In this document: positions 45,685 through 57,880 of the stretch, in pieces
Position numbering within the stretch: position 1 is the first letter of the stretch
Layout: each line of letters begins with the position of its first letter
NCBI RefSeq assembly: GCF_000719975.1
Contig: NZ_JOIJ01000004.1
Coordinates: 124,001-188,000, forward strand
Origin: Prauserella rugosa
Lineage (GTDB): Bacteria > Actinomycetota > Actinomycetes > Mycobacteriales > Pseudonocardiaceae
Direction: 5' to 3'
Length of the DNA: 64,000 nt
Program-made: the position numbers and the translations under genes
The notes under the pieces: generated by a model
What the model was told of the DNA's origin: nothing
Databases searched by the model: none
The model's input: only the letters and a program-made list of their open reading frames with translations

Positions 45685-45725
45685 CTGCCAATAATGATCA
45701 CGCGAAGCGTGTGCATGACTCGCAT
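45672..45725 (-). CDS. Leader peptide of cimA (isoleucine attenuator)
   Basis: A 17-codon ORF, MRVMHTLRVIIIGRRAG, ending at TAA about 125 bp upstream of cimA. The run Val-Ile-Ile-Ile (GTG ATC ATT ATT) is a regulatory-codon block matching the end product of the CimA pathway. An ATG just upstream (45728) and an internal ATG (giving MHTLRV...) are alternative starts; no clear ribosome-binding site is seen, and the internal ATG would fit a leaderless mRNA (CATGAT seven nt before it). A hairpin pair and a T-tract terminator follow directly. Too short for routine annotation; the attenuation role is inferred. Confidence 0.78.
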   Translation of the reverse strand: MRVMHTLRVIIIGRRAG

Positions 45726-45799
45726 CATGCCACACGCCCGCATCCACGGTCCATCCAGTGGGCATCCCTCTCACATTCCGGACGCACCTCGGGCATGAG

Positions 45800-45832
45800 A
45801 AAGGCGCCCCGGCGTGCTGCCGAGGCGCCTTT
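45800..45832 (-). terminator. Terminator after leuB
   Basis: AAAGGCGCC (45800-45808) and GGCGCCTTT (45824-45832) enclose a second small stem CGGC/GCCG. It lies 15 bp after the leuB stop and separates leuB from the cimA leader. Confidence 0.85.
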
Positions 45833-45847
45833 CGGAGTCCGCAGGTG

Positions 45848-46891
45848 TCACATGGCGGGACGCGTGGTGTTCGACGACACCAGCGCGGCGAGCCGGTCAC
45901 CGATCGCGGTGGTCGTACCCGGCGAGGCCTGGTCCCGGGTGGCGAGATCGAACGCGACCGACGCCTCGATCCGGCGCGCCGCCTCCTTCTCGCCGAGGTG
46001 GTCGAGCAGCAGCGACACCGACAGCACGGTGGCGGTCGGGTCGGCCACGTTCTGGCCCGCGATGTCGGGCGCGCTGCCGTGCACCGGCTCGAACATGCTC
46101 GGGTTACGGCCGGAGATGTCGAGGTTGCCGCTGGCGGCGAGGCCGATGCCGCCCGTCACGGCGGCCGCGAGGTCGGTGATGATGTCGCCGAACAGGTTGT
46201 CGGTGACGATCACGTCGAAGCGGCTCGGGTCGGTGACCATGTGGATGGTCGCGGCGTCGATGTGCGAGTACGCGACCGACACCTCCGGGTATTCCAGCGA
46301 GACCTCTTCGACGATCCGCGACCACAACGAACCCGAGTGCAGCAGCACGTTCGTCTTGTGCACCAGCGTGAGGTGCTTGCGGGGCCGCTCGTTGGCGCGG
46401 CGGAACGCGTCGGTCACGACCCGGCGGATGCCGAAGGCCGTGTTGAGGCTGACCTCGGTGGCGATCTCGTGCTCGGTGTCCTTGCGCAGCAGGCCGCCGT
46501 TGCCCGCGTACGGGCCCTCGGTGCCCTCGCGGACGACGAGCATGTCGATCTCGCCGGGGTCGCCCAACGGACCGGCAACGCCCGGGTACAGCCTGCCGGG
46601 ACGAAGGTTGACGTGGTGGTCGAGCTCGAACCGCAGCCGCAGCAGCAGGCCACGCTCGAGAATGCCGCTGGGCACGCTCGGGTCGCCCACCGCGCCCAGC
46701 AGAATCGCGTCGTGCTCGGCGAGCTCGCCGAGCACCGACTCGGGCAGCAGTTCACCCGTCGAGTGCCAGCGGGACGCACCGAGGTCGTAGCTGGTCGTCT
46801 CCGCGTTCGGCACGACCTCCTTGAGCACCTTCAGGGCCTCGGAGACCACCTCGGGCCCGATCCCGTCACCGGGGATCACAGCGAGCCGCAT
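45848..46891 (-). CDS. leuB: 3-isopropylmalate dehydrogenase
   Basis: NAD-dependent oxidative decarboxylase of 3-isopropylmalate (leucine) and of methylmalate in the CimA pathway. The 347-residue protein starts [21 protein letters not shown]; it has the arginine-rich substrate site [37 protein letters not shown], the metal-binding [25 protein letters not shown] and the NAD-binding [15 protein letters not shown] longer frame exists upstream but this ATG fits the family. The subtilisin gene lies upstream, cimA downstream beyond a terminator. Confidence 0.96.
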   Translation of the reverse strand: MRLAVIPGDGIGPEVVSEALKVLKEVVPNAETTSYDLGASRWHSTGELLPESVLGELAEHDAILLGAVGDPSVPSGILERGLLLRLRFELDHHVNLRPGRLYPGVAGPLGDPGEIDMLVVREGTEGPYAGNGGLLRKDTEHEIATEVSLNTAFGIRRVVTDAFRRANERPRKHLTLVHKTNVLLHSGSLWSRIVEEVSLEYPEVSVAYSHIDAATIHMVTDPSRFDVIVTDNLFGDIITDLAAAVTGGIGLAASGNLDISGRNPSMFEPVHGSAPDIAGQNVADPTATVLSVSLLLDHLGEKEAARRIEASVAFDLATRDQASPGTTTAIGDRLAALVSSNTTRPAM

Positions 46892-47056
46892 CCACACACC
46901 TCCGTCAGGTCGGGCCCCACCGGCCGCGGGTACCCCATTCGCATCCAAAGCCAGCGACGGCAGGTTACCGGGCGTCGACAAACTGTCGACCCACGACCAC
47001 CCCAACGTCGCATCCGGACACGTACGCGGTCCCCCGACCGGTGGGTTCCGGACCGG

Positions 47057-50000
47057 TCAGCCGGCCGTGCCTGCCCGCGTCGTGTCTGCCTGCGCCGTGC
47101 CTGTCCGTGCTGCTCCGGCCGCCTCACCGGAGCGGCCGGTGTCGCGGATCTTCACGGTCGAGGCGCGATCCCCGGACTCGTTGTGGTGCGACAGCACCAG
47201 AAGCCGATCGGCTTCGCCGGCTGCCGCGGGGTTGCGGGTCACGGTGACGGCATCGCCCCCACCGACCACGTACGACAGCGCGGCTCCGTCCCCGCCGCTC
47301 ACGGTGTGGGCCGGGTTGAGCGCATCGAAGGTCACCGGCTCGTCGATCCGGTCCACGTCACCGGTCTCCGGGTCCCCGTAGAGCCCGGAGACCGCGGCGG
47401 TGTAGGAGATCTCGTGGCTCTCGGCAGCAGGATCGATGCCCAGTGCCGTCATCGACACCGGCAGCACGGCGACGTCGCTGTCGAAGACGTTCGTGTCGAC
47501 GTCGCCGAACTGGCCGTTGATCGGCTGCACGTCCACTGTGGAGCCGTCGGCGAGGTCGACGGTCCTGGCCACGAGCACGTCCGTGGACGGCAGAACGGCC
47601 ACCGACGTCTCGAAATCCGGCTCTCCGTCTCCGCTGACGTCGATCTCCACGTACGGGACGGTGTTCCCCCCGAGGTTGGCCCACGTTCCCCACGTGGACA
47701 GTCCGAAGGCGACGAACGCGTCGTCGTTCTCGCCGGAGGACCCCGTACCGAAGGACCCCGCGCCGACGTAGCGAAGGTCGCCGCCCTCGGCCGTCTCGTT
47801 GATCGTGCACGTCCCGTTCGGCTCGCCGCCCCGGCACGACGGCATCTTCGGCGACTCGGCGTGCAGGTCCAGCACGCTGACCATCGAGCGGTACGCCTCG
47901 CTGCCCTCCCCCTGGTCGAGACCGCGGCCACGGAAGGCGAGCTCGCCCGTGCCGTCGGAGAGGGTCAGCGAACGCGCGTGGTGCAGATCCGCCGCCGGTT
48001 TGGGCGCGGCGTGCACGGGCAGGTGCAGCGTCGAACCCTCGCCCTGCGGGGTCAGCACGAGCCGGCCCGCCTCCTCGGCCACGAACTGCCGTGCGACGTC
48101 GAGCTGGGTGGGCTCGAGCGTGGGGTCCATGGTCTTGCGCAGGGCTGCGGGGTCCTGGATCCGCAGCCGGACGGTCAGGAACGCGGTGCCGTGGGCGGGG
48201 ACCTCGACCGTGTCCTTCGACGGTTCGACGGCGACTCCGGGCACCGTGCCTGCCGCCTCGTAGCCGACCGAGTACCGCGCGGGTGTGTCGCCCTTGTTCT
48301 CCAGGCGGACGATCTTCGTCTTCGTCGTCGGCCGGCTCACCTCGAGGACACCGAACGAGAGACTCACGGCCTTCCGATCGCGGAGCGAGTACGCGAGCAC
48401 CGCGTTGTCGACCGCGGCCTGAGCGTCGATCCGCCCGGCGCCGACGCGCTGGGGACCCACGACGGTGCCGTCCGCGGTCACCTCGTGGACCGCGGTGTTC
48501 ATCAGCGCGTTCTTCACCTCGGTGGCGTTCCACCCCGGACGGGTCTCGCGGACGAGCGCGGCGATGCCCGCGGCGTGCGGCGAGGCCATCGACGTTCCCG
48601 ACATCACGGTCGCGGCCGACCCTCCGCCCATCAGCGCCGAGGCGATCGTGTCGCCCGGCGCGGCGAGGTCCGGTTTGACGGCCGGCGCCCGTACGCCACG
48701 GGAGGTGAACGAACTCGGAGTGTCCTCGATGGACTCGTCCTTCGTGGGCAGTGAGGTGCGCCCGTCCCCCGTCATCCGGATCTCGAGCGTGCCCGCCTCG
48801 GCCGAGGAGCGCAGGCGCTCGGTGGCGGTGGCCGTCAACTGGAACACGGGCACGTCGGCGTTGCCCGCGATGGCGGCGCCGAAGTGCGCCTCGCCGGACG
48901 TGAACAACACCCCCGCGGCCCCGGCCGCGGCGGCGTGATCGGCCCGGTCGACCGATCCGCACACCCTGGTCTCGTCGTTGTCGTCCCACTCCAGCCACAC
49001 GATCCGGTCGGCGACCGCCGTGGCGTCACCGTCGGAGTAGGCAGCGCAGCCGTCGGCGTTGTCCCCGGACGGCGTGACGACCTCGCGGGTGATGTCGAGT
49101 TCGTCGTAGGCGGCGTAGTCCTGGCTGAACTGCCCCGGAACGTCGCCGGCCACATCGGACGGTGCGGTGACCTCCACGGCGTCGCGGAGCACGGAGGCGT
49201 CGCGGATACTGGCCACGCCCAGCCCCTCGGGCGTGTTGCCGGGACTGCCGCCGACGCCGTACAGGTCACCGCCGTTGCCCGCCGACATGACCGGCAGCAC
49301 GTCGTTGTCCACCAGCTTGCGGACGAAGTCGGCCTCGGGATCGTCCGGGGCGCCGTAGTCGCTGCCGACGGACATGTTCACGACGTCGAGCTTGTCGGAG
49401 AAGTCGCCGTCGCCGTTCGGGTCGAGCGCCAGGTCCATCGCCTGTGCCATCACGTCGGTGGAACCGGCGCAGCCGAACACCTTGATGTCGTAGAGCTGCG
49501 CCTTCGGTGCACTCCCCGGTGCGACCGTCATGGCCTCGAGCGCTGCGCCGTCCAGAGTGGAGTAGTCGCCGTCGAACGTCGAACCGTCGGCCCGGACGCC
49601 GTACCCCGCGGCCGTGCCCGCGACGTGCGTGCCGTGGGCCATGCAGGGAAGGGGGTTGGCGTCGGGCTTCGGTTCGGGCGATCCGTTCTCCCCCGAGGCG
49701 TCGTAGTCGTCGCCGACCAGGTCCGTGCCGCCGACGACCTTGTCCGAGGGGAACAGGTCGGCCGGAGCGTCCGCGGCGGGATCGACCGACTCGTAGGCCT
49801 CGGTCGTGCCCGGGCCACCGAACGTCGCGTGGGTGTAGTCGATGCCGCTGTCGATGACGCCGATCGTCACGTCCTCGCCGTACGTGCCGGTCTGCTGCCA
49901 CACGTCGACGGCTTTCGTCAGCTGGTCGGCGCCCGCGTTCTGGTGGCGCTTGGGCACGATCGGCTTGACCGACACGACGTCGTCACGTTCGGCCAGCGAC

Positions 50001-50434
50001 CGCAGGTGCGCGGCGTCCGCGGTGACGATGGCTCCGGGGACCGCGTTGGCGGTACGGCCGAGCACACGCGTGCCGCCGTCGAGGGCCCTGAGCCCGCCGA
50101 GCACGCCGTCGACCGCGGCCAGAGCGGCCCCGCGAGCACGTTTGCCCGCGGCCGCGGCCGCCTTCACGCCGTTGTCGCGCTCGGCGTTGAACGCATCGAC
50201 GGCCGCCTGCTCGTCCACCTCGACGAACGCCGAGACCTCGCCCTGCGCGCCGGCAAGGCGCGGCGAGATTCCGGAGGTCGGCGACACCGTGGCCGGATCG
50301 ATCCGCGCACCCGAGGCGAACGGTACGGCCTCGATTCCCGAAGCGTCCTGCGCGGCCGCGCCACCCACCGCAACGGTGGCGGTGAGCAATGCGGCCGAAC
50401 AGGTCGCGGCAACACGCGCTCGCCGACGTCTCAT
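47057..50434 (-). CDS. Secreted subtilisin-like serine protease (S8)
   Basis: A 1125-residue exported protease. It has a signal peptide (RRRRARVAATCSAALLTATVAVGGAAAQ), a propeptide-like region (about 60-165), and the catalytic triad: Asp in IGVIDSGIDYTHATFGG (near 195), His in HGTHVAGTAAGYG (near 268) and Ser in SGTSMASPHAAGIAALV (near 615). A protease-associated insert lies between His and Ser (YSDGDATAVADRIVWLEW ... GVLFTSGEAHFG). The C-terminal ~450 residues form beta-rich Fn3-like domains. ATG 50434 has a GGGGG site 9 nt upstream; an in-frame ATG 24 bp earlier is possible. It separates leuB from serA, so it may be a lineage-specific insertion. Confidence 0.92.
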   Translation of the reverse strand: MRRRRARVAATCSAALLTATVAVGGAAAQDASGIEAVPFASGARIDPATVSPTSGISPRLAGAQGEVSAFVEVDEQAAVDAFNAERDNGVKAAAAAGKRARGAALAAVDGVLGGLRALDGGTRVLGRTANAVPGAIVTADAAHLRSLAERDDVVSVKPIVPKRHQNAGADQLTKAVDVWQQTGTYGEDVTIGVIDSGIDYTHATFGGPGTTEAYESVDPAADAPADLFPSDKVVGGTDLVGDDYDASGENGSPEPKPDANPLPCMAHGTHVAGTAAGYGVRADGSTFDGDYSTLDGAALEAMTVAPGSAPKAQLYDIKVFGCAGSTDVMAQAMDLALDPNGDGDFSDKLDVVNMSVGSDYGAPDDPEADFVRKLVDNDVLPVMSAGNGGDLYGVGGSPGNTPEGLGVASIRDASVLRDAVEVTAPSDVAGDVPGQFSQDYAAYDELDITREVVTPSGDNADGCAAYSDGDATAVADRIVWLEWDDNDETRVCGSVDRADHAAAAGAAGVLFTSGEAHFGAAIAGNADVPVFQLTATATERLRSSAEAGTLEIRMTGDGRTSLPTKDESIEDTPSSFTSRGVRAPAVKPDLAAPGDTIASALMGGGSAATVMSGTSMASPHAAGIAALVRETRPGWNATEVKNALMNTAVHEVTADGTVVGPQRVGAGRIDAQAAVDNAVLAYSLRDRKAVSLSFGVLEVSRPTTKTKIVRLENKGDTPARYSVGYEAAGTVPGVAVEPSKDTVEVPAHGTAFLTVRLRIQDPAALRKTMDPTLEPTQLDVARQFVAEEAGRLVLTPQGEGSTLHLPVHAAPKPAADLHHARSLTLSDGTGELAFRGRGLDQGEGSEAYRSMVSVLDLHAESPKMPSCRGGEPNGTCTINETAEGGDLRYVGAGSFGTGSSGENDDAFVAFGLSTWGTWANLGGNTVPYVEIDVSGDGEPDFETSVAVLPSTDVLVARTVDLADGSTVDVQPINGQFGDVDTNVFDSDVAVLPVSMTALGIDPAAESHEISYTAAVSGLYGDPETGDVDRIDEPVTFDALNPAHTVSGGDGAALSYVVGGGDAVTVTRNPAAAGEADRLLVLSHHNESGDRASTVKIRDTGRSGEAAGAARTGTAQADTTRAGTAG

Positions 50435-50601
50435 CACGAGATGCCCCCAATGGGTCAACTGGTTGACATTGCGACAATCAGCCAGCTAACCGCACCGGGG
50501 GCATCTCTCGACAGCGCCGTTGGTAGCGCTTTATCCGAATGTAATGGTCCGAACCTTCCGGTTCCTCGTGCCGCGCGGGTGTTTCCGGCGGCGGACCCGG
50601 A

Positions 50602-52197
50602 TCAGAGGAAGCTGATGGAACGGATCTTGCGCGCCGACACCGCAGCACCGATCGGGTCGAGCAGCGCCGGGTCGACGGGACGGTCCACCCGCAGCAGCAT
50701 CACGGCGTTGGAACGGTCGGCCGTCTGGCTGATCTGCGCGGCGTCGATGTTCACGCCCGCCTCGCCCAGGACGGTACCGACGCGGCCCATGGTGCCCGGC
50801 TTGTCGGGGTACTCCATGAGGAGCATGTTGCCCTCGGCGCGGATGTCGAAGTGCCTGCCGTCGATCTCGATCAGCTTCTGCACCTCCTCCTTGCCGGTGA
50901 CCGCACCGGACACGGTGTGCGCGGTGCCGTCCTCCTGCACGGCACGCACGCTGAGCTGGCTGCGGTAGTTGGGGCTCTCGGGCTCGGTGCTGACCGACAC
51001 CTGCACGCCCAGTTCCTCGGCCAGCCGCGGTGCGTTGACGAACGTGACCTGCGACTCGACGACATTGGCGAACACGCCCCTGAGCGCGGCCAGCTGAAGG
51101 ACGCTGACGTCCTCACCGGACAGCTCACCCGAGGCGACGACCGACACCGACTGCGGGGCCTTGGCGCTGAAGGCCGACAGCACGGTGCCGAGCTTCTGTG
51201 CCAGCGGCAGGTACGGCCGCACCTCGTCGGTGACCGCGCCGCCCGCGACGTTCACGGCGTCGGGCACGAAGTCGCCGCGCAGCGCCAGCAGTGTGGAGCG
51301 GGCGACGTCGGTGCCCGCGCGGTCCTGCGCCTCGGCGGTGGAGGCACCCAGGTGCGGCGTCACCACGACGTTGGGCAGCCCGAACAGCGGGCTCTCGGTG
51401 ACCGGCTCCGACTCGAACACGTCGATCCCGGCACCGGAGACCTGGCCGTCGGAGATCGCCTTGGCCAGGGCCGCCTCGTCGACGAGACCACCACGGGCGG
51501 CGTTGACGATCACGACGCCCTTCTTGGTCTTCGACAGCGCCGCGGCGTCGATGATGCCCTTGGTCTCCGGCGTCTTCGGCAGGTGGACGGTGATGATGTC
51601 GGCCTGCGCCAGCAGGTCGTCGAGGCTGACGAGCTCGACACCGAACTGCTTGGCGCGCGCGGCCGAGGCGTACGGGTCGTAGGCCAGCAGCTTCGTGTCG
51701 AACGCCGCGAGCCGCTGCGAGACGAGCTGGCCGATCTTGCCGAAGCCCACGACACCGACGGTCTTGCCGTTGAGCTCGACGCCGGTGTAGGCGCTGCGCT
51801 TCCACTCCCCGCCCTGCAGGCTCTGGTCGGCGGCGGGCACGCGGCGCAGCACCGACAGCAGCAGAGCGATCGCGTGCTCGGCGGCGGAGACGATGTTGGA
51901 CGTCGGAGCGTTCACGACGAGGACGCCGCGCTCGGTGGCCGCGGGTACGTCGACGTTGTCGAGGCCGACCCCGGCCCGCGCCACGACCTTCAGCGAACCG
52001 GTCGCATCGAGCACTTCGGCGTCGACCTGCGTGGCGGACCGGACGAGCAGCGCGTCGGCGGTCTTCACCGCCTCGAGCAGTGCGGGCCGGTCCGTTCCGT
52101 CCACGTGCCGGATCTCGACCTCGTCTCCGAAGACGCTCACCGCGGAGGGAGCGAGCTTCTCGGCGAGGAGGACGACGGGCTTGGTGGAAGTGGTCAC
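50602..52197 (-). CDS. serA: D-3-phosphoglycerate dehydrogenase
   Basis: SerA oxidises 3-phosphoglycerate, committing carbon to serine. The 531-residue protein has the NAD-binding VGVVGFGKIGQLVSQRLAAF, catalytic Arg (NAARGGLVDE), Glu (DVFESEPV) and His (VTPHLGAST), plus the intervening (ASB) and C-terminal ACT domains (DIRAEGNMLLMEYPDKPGTMGRVGTVLGEAGVNI) of the long mycobacterial type, which bind serine as feedback inhibitor. The GTG start follows AAAGG by 6 nt. A 28-codon ORF and a possible promoter (TAGACT) lie in the upstream gap. Confidence 0.97.
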   Translation of the reverse strand: MTTSTKPVVLLAEKLAPSAVSVFGDEVEIRHVDGTDRPALLEAVKTADALLVRSATQVDAEVLDATGSLKVVARAGVGLDNVDVPAATERGVLVVNAPTSNIVSAAEHAIALLLSVLRRVPAADQSLQGGEWKRSAYTGVELNGKTVGVVGFGKIGQLVSQRLAAFDTKLLAYDPYASAARAKQFGVELVSLDDLLAQADIITVHLPKTPETKGIIDAAALSKTKKGVVIVNAARGGLVDEAALAKAISDGQVSGAGIDVFESEPVTESPLFGLPNVVVTPHLGASTAEAQDRAGTDVARSTLLALRGDFVPDAVNVAGGAVTDEVRPYLPLAQKLGTVLSAFSAKAPQSVSVVASGELSGEDVSVLQLAALRGVFANVVESQVTFVNAPRLAEELGVQVSVSTEPESPNYRSQLSVRAVQEDGTAHTVSGAVTGKEEVQKLIEIDGRHFDIRAEGNMLLMEYPDKPGTMGRVGTVLGEAGVNIDAAQISQTADRSNAVMLLRVDRPVDPALLDPIGAAVSARKIRSISFL

Positions 52198-52346
52198 GAT
52201 GCGCCTTTCGTAGCTCGGCTCACTGTTCAGGTTCGGCAGGCGCACAGACGACCCGGCAGACCCGTCACCGCAGACCGGATCGTGGTGGCGATCAGGCCGT
52301 GCGCGTCGCGGACGTCCGCTGCGCCGCTCGGTCGCGACGTGCGCGC

Positions 52347-52433
52347 CTACCGTGCGTCTGCCTTGTGCTCGCCGACGGAGAAACGCCCGGCCTGCACCGC
52401 AGCCGCAGCCGTCGTCGGCGTGGTCGAGGTCAC
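52347..52433 (-). CDS. Possible small ORF upstream of serA
   Basis: A 28-codon frame beginning VTSTTPTTAAAAVQAGRF and ending in ...HKADAR, with CGAGGA about 9 nt before the GTG and a -10-like TAGACT at 52457-52462. It is rich in Thr and Ala with actinobacterial third-base bias. It lies 149 bp upstream of serA. It has no serine run, and no T-tract terminator follows, so an attenuator role is not supported; it may be a chance frame. The remaining gap (52198-52346 and 52434-52624) holds nothing else recognisable. Confidence 0.3.
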   Translation of the reverse strand: MTSTTPTTAAAAVQAGRFSVGEHKADAR

Positions 52434-52624
52434 GTCGCTGTGTCCTCGGTAGGCGGAGTCTATCCGCCGGGGTTAACGCGAGCGCAATGCTCGACGGCGA
52501 ATTCGGCGCAATCGGGGAAAAATCTCTTCGCGTTTCCGCAGGTCAGACCGCGCGGTTTCGGACTTCGTTCGTCCCGTCACTTCACTGCGCTGGCGATCGC
52601 GACATCTCCAGGAGAAGCGCGAGA

Positions 52625-52891
52625 TCAATCCTGCGGACGGTCGAATTCCCCGTCGCGCGCGCCCGCGAGAAAGGCATCCCACTCGGACGGCGTGAACACG
52701 AGAACCGGTCTGGATTCGCCTTCCGGACGGGCGTACCGCAGCACCACGTAGGTCACGCCGTCGCTGTGCGGCACGAATGCGTACTCGAGATCGCCGCCCT
52801 CCGGCTGCACCCTGGACCATCGCGCCGAGGCCAGATCCAGTGCCGCCGCCAGGGCGACCTTGCCCCCGTTGCTCTCAACACCCCACGTCAT
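52625..52891 (-). CDS. DUF397 domain protein
   Basis: An 88-residue protein with the DUF397 fold: RWSRVQPEGGDLEYAFVPHSDGVTYVVLRYARP and the hallmark VLVFTPSEWDAFLAGARDGEFD. DUF397 proteins in actinomycetes are usually encoded next to XRE/helix-turn-helix partners and form toxin-antitoxin-like or regulatory pairs (BldB-related). No such partner is adjacent here. The ATG lies 8 nt after TAGCGT (52900-52905), suggesting a leaderless mRNA. It sits between serA and ilvC on the same strand. Confidence 0.85.
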   Translation of the reverse strand: MTWGVESNGGKVALAAALDLASARWSRVQPEGGDLEYAFVPHSDGVTYVVLRYARPEGESRPVLVFTPSEWDAFLAGARDGEFDRPQD

Positions 52892-52963
52892 GACCCCGCA
52901 CGCTAGGGCATTCGGCCCTACCTCGCCGGAGCGCTCGGACGGTCGCATCCCGCCCGAACAGCA

Positions 52964-52999
52964 GTGGGCCCCGGGACGGTGCTGCGTCCCGGGGCCCAC
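52964..52999 (-). terminator. Terminator after ilvC
   Basis: GTGGGCCCCGGGACG (52964-52978) pairs perfectly with CGTCCCGGGGCCCAC (52985-52999) around a 6-nt loop, starting 17 bp after the ilvC stop. It closes the ilvBNC operon. Confidence 0.9.
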
Positions 53000-53016
53000 G
53001 AGCCAATGACCGACGA

Positions 53017-56638
<3,622 letters not shown>

Positions 56639-56760
56639 GGATTCTGCCTCGTGTCCTGAGTGCGGTCCTGCGGAGTTCTTTCGGCTTTCCGTGTGCTGTC
56701 GAGTCGGTCCTGCTGGCATGTCGCCGGGCCCGCCGGGTCCGTCGTGGCGGATGACGACAT

Positions 56761-56784
56761 CAAAAAACCCCCGCCGACCGGGGT
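56761..56784 (-). terminator. Attenuator-type terminator upstream of ilvB
   Basis: On the minus strand ACCCCG and CGGGG(G)GT form a 6-bp GC-rich stem with one bulged base, followed by six T residues (56767-56762). It lies between the ilvB leader ORF and ilvB, about 125 bp before the ilvB ATG. Confidence 0.7.
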
Positions 56785-56824
56785 GGCCGTACGAGGGTCG
56801 CGCGTCGATGCAGAAGAGGACTTC

Positions 56825-56884
56825 CTAGGCGTTGTCCTCGACATCAACGCGCTTGGGAAGTACGAGAATCGTCTGCGGTGTCAC
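56825..56884 (-). CDS. Leader peptide of the ilvBNC operon
   Basis: A 19-codon ORF, MTPQTILVLPKRVDVEDNA (GTG start), ending in TAG. The Ile-Leu-Val-Leu block matches the three end products of the ilvBNC pathway, as in actinobacterial ilvB leaders. The GTG lies 7 nt after a -10 (TACCGT), so the mRNA is likely leaderless. GAGGAC at the end of the ORF can pair with GTCCTC 12 nt downstream (a 1:2-type hairpin), and a T-tract terminator follows 40 bp later. Translation-coupled attenuation is inferred. Confidence 0.75.
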   Translation of the reverse strand: MTPQTILVLPKRVDVEDNA

Positions 56885-56891
56885 GCCGGTG

Positions 56892-56921
56892 ACGGTAGTC
56901 CGCCGCCGGGAGAGGTGTCAA
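56892..56921 (-). promoter_or_regulatory. Promoter of the ilvB leader
   Basis: Perfect -35 TTGACA (56921-56916) and -10 TACCGT (56897-56892) with an 18-nt spacer, placed so that transcription would start at or very near the GTG of the leader ORF. Confidence 0.75.
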
Positions 56922-56993
56922 CTCTGCGGGACAGTGATTCCGGATACTGGAACCCTGATCCACGTGGCGGACACCGCTCCCCCACCCGGCCGC

Positions 56994-57079
56994 CGTGTTG
57001 CGCCTCCGGGGCCGTGTGTCGCGGATCCGGGGGCGCGTGTTGCGGATCCAGGGGCTCGTGTTGCGGATTCCGTGGTCGA
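56994..57079. repeat. 21-bp tandem repeat array, locus 3
   Basis: Four degenerate units of the CGTGTTGCG family begin at 56994, 57013, 57036 and 57057 (spacings 19, 23, 21). They lie between the ilvB leader promoter and cfp6, here in a divergent gap, unlike the two convergent-gap arrays near 19.3 and 20.7 kb. Confidence 0.85.
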
Positions 57080-57152
57080 TCACGGCACCGTTGCCCCTGC
57101 GCAAACCGGCCCGGAATGCCGGAAGACCACCCGACGGTGGCACCATCGAGGT

Positions 57153-57758
57153 GTGGCAGACGAACCAGGCGAACCGCAGCAGCAGTCAGCGACCCAGGTC
57201 CGCGAGCGTGCGACCCGCGACGAGCACGTCGTGCGGAAGCAGCGCCGCGCGGTGTTCCGCGTCCCGCCGGTGTCCCTGCTGACCATCCCGATCCTGCTGT
57301 TCTGCATCACCCCCGTGGCGTTCACCGCACCGGGCCTGCAGGCGCTGTACCTGATCCCGGTCGCCATCGTCGTGTGGGTGCTGCGCGTGCGCACCGTCGC
57401 GACCCCCGAGGGACTGTCGGTCCGCACCCTGACGTCGTCGCGGTCCATCCCGTGGGACGAGCTCTCGGGCCTGTCGGTCACCAAGAAGGCGGGTGTCGAG
57501 GCCGTCCTGCGCGACCGCAAGGGCAACGACGAGACCGCCACGCGGATCCGCCTCCCCCACGTGCGCCTGCGCCACGTGCCGGTGCTGTCCCTGTTGTCGA
57601 ACGGGCGCGTGCCGGATCCGTCGGGAGCACTCGCCGGCGAATCGGCCGAGCCGGCCAAGCCCGAGCCGACCGAGCCCGCGCCGACCAAGACCGACGAGAC
57701 CACCACGACCGACGAGACCACGACCGCCGAGACCAAGACCGACGCCGCCACGGCCTGA
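57153..57758 (+). CDS. cfp6: PH-domain membrane protein (CFP6-like)
   Basis: A 201-residue protein with two adjacent transmembrane segments (SLLTIPILLFCITPVAF and LQALYLIPVAIVVWVL) followed by a small bacterial PH domain (RTVATPEGLSVRTLTSSRSIPWDELSGLSVTKKAGVEAVL...). The C-terminus is a Pro/Thr/Glu-rich tail with DETTTTDE repeats. It corresponds to the low-molecular-weight antigen CFP6 encoded beside ilvB in mycobacteria; the function is unknown. GTG 57153 is the only start that fits the family; the ribosome-binding site is weak. Confidence 0.82.
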   Translation: MADEPGEPQQQSATQVRERATRDEHVVRKQRRAVFRVPPVSLLTIPILLFCITPVAFTAPGLQALYLIPVAIVVWVLRVRTVATPEGLSVRTLTSSRSIPWDELSGLSVTKKAGVEAVLRDRKGNDETATRIRLPHVRLRHVPVLSLLSNGRVPDPSGALAGESAEPAKPEPTEPAPTKTDETTTTDETTTAETKTDAATA

Positions 57759-57880
57759 CTACGCACCCGGAAGCCGTTCGACGGCCCCGTATCCCACATG
57801 CCGGGCACGTCGCCGTGGCGATCACCGCATGTCGGGCCGCCACCTGTCCAGGCGTTGGAACACGGGCGTAGCCTTGCCCC

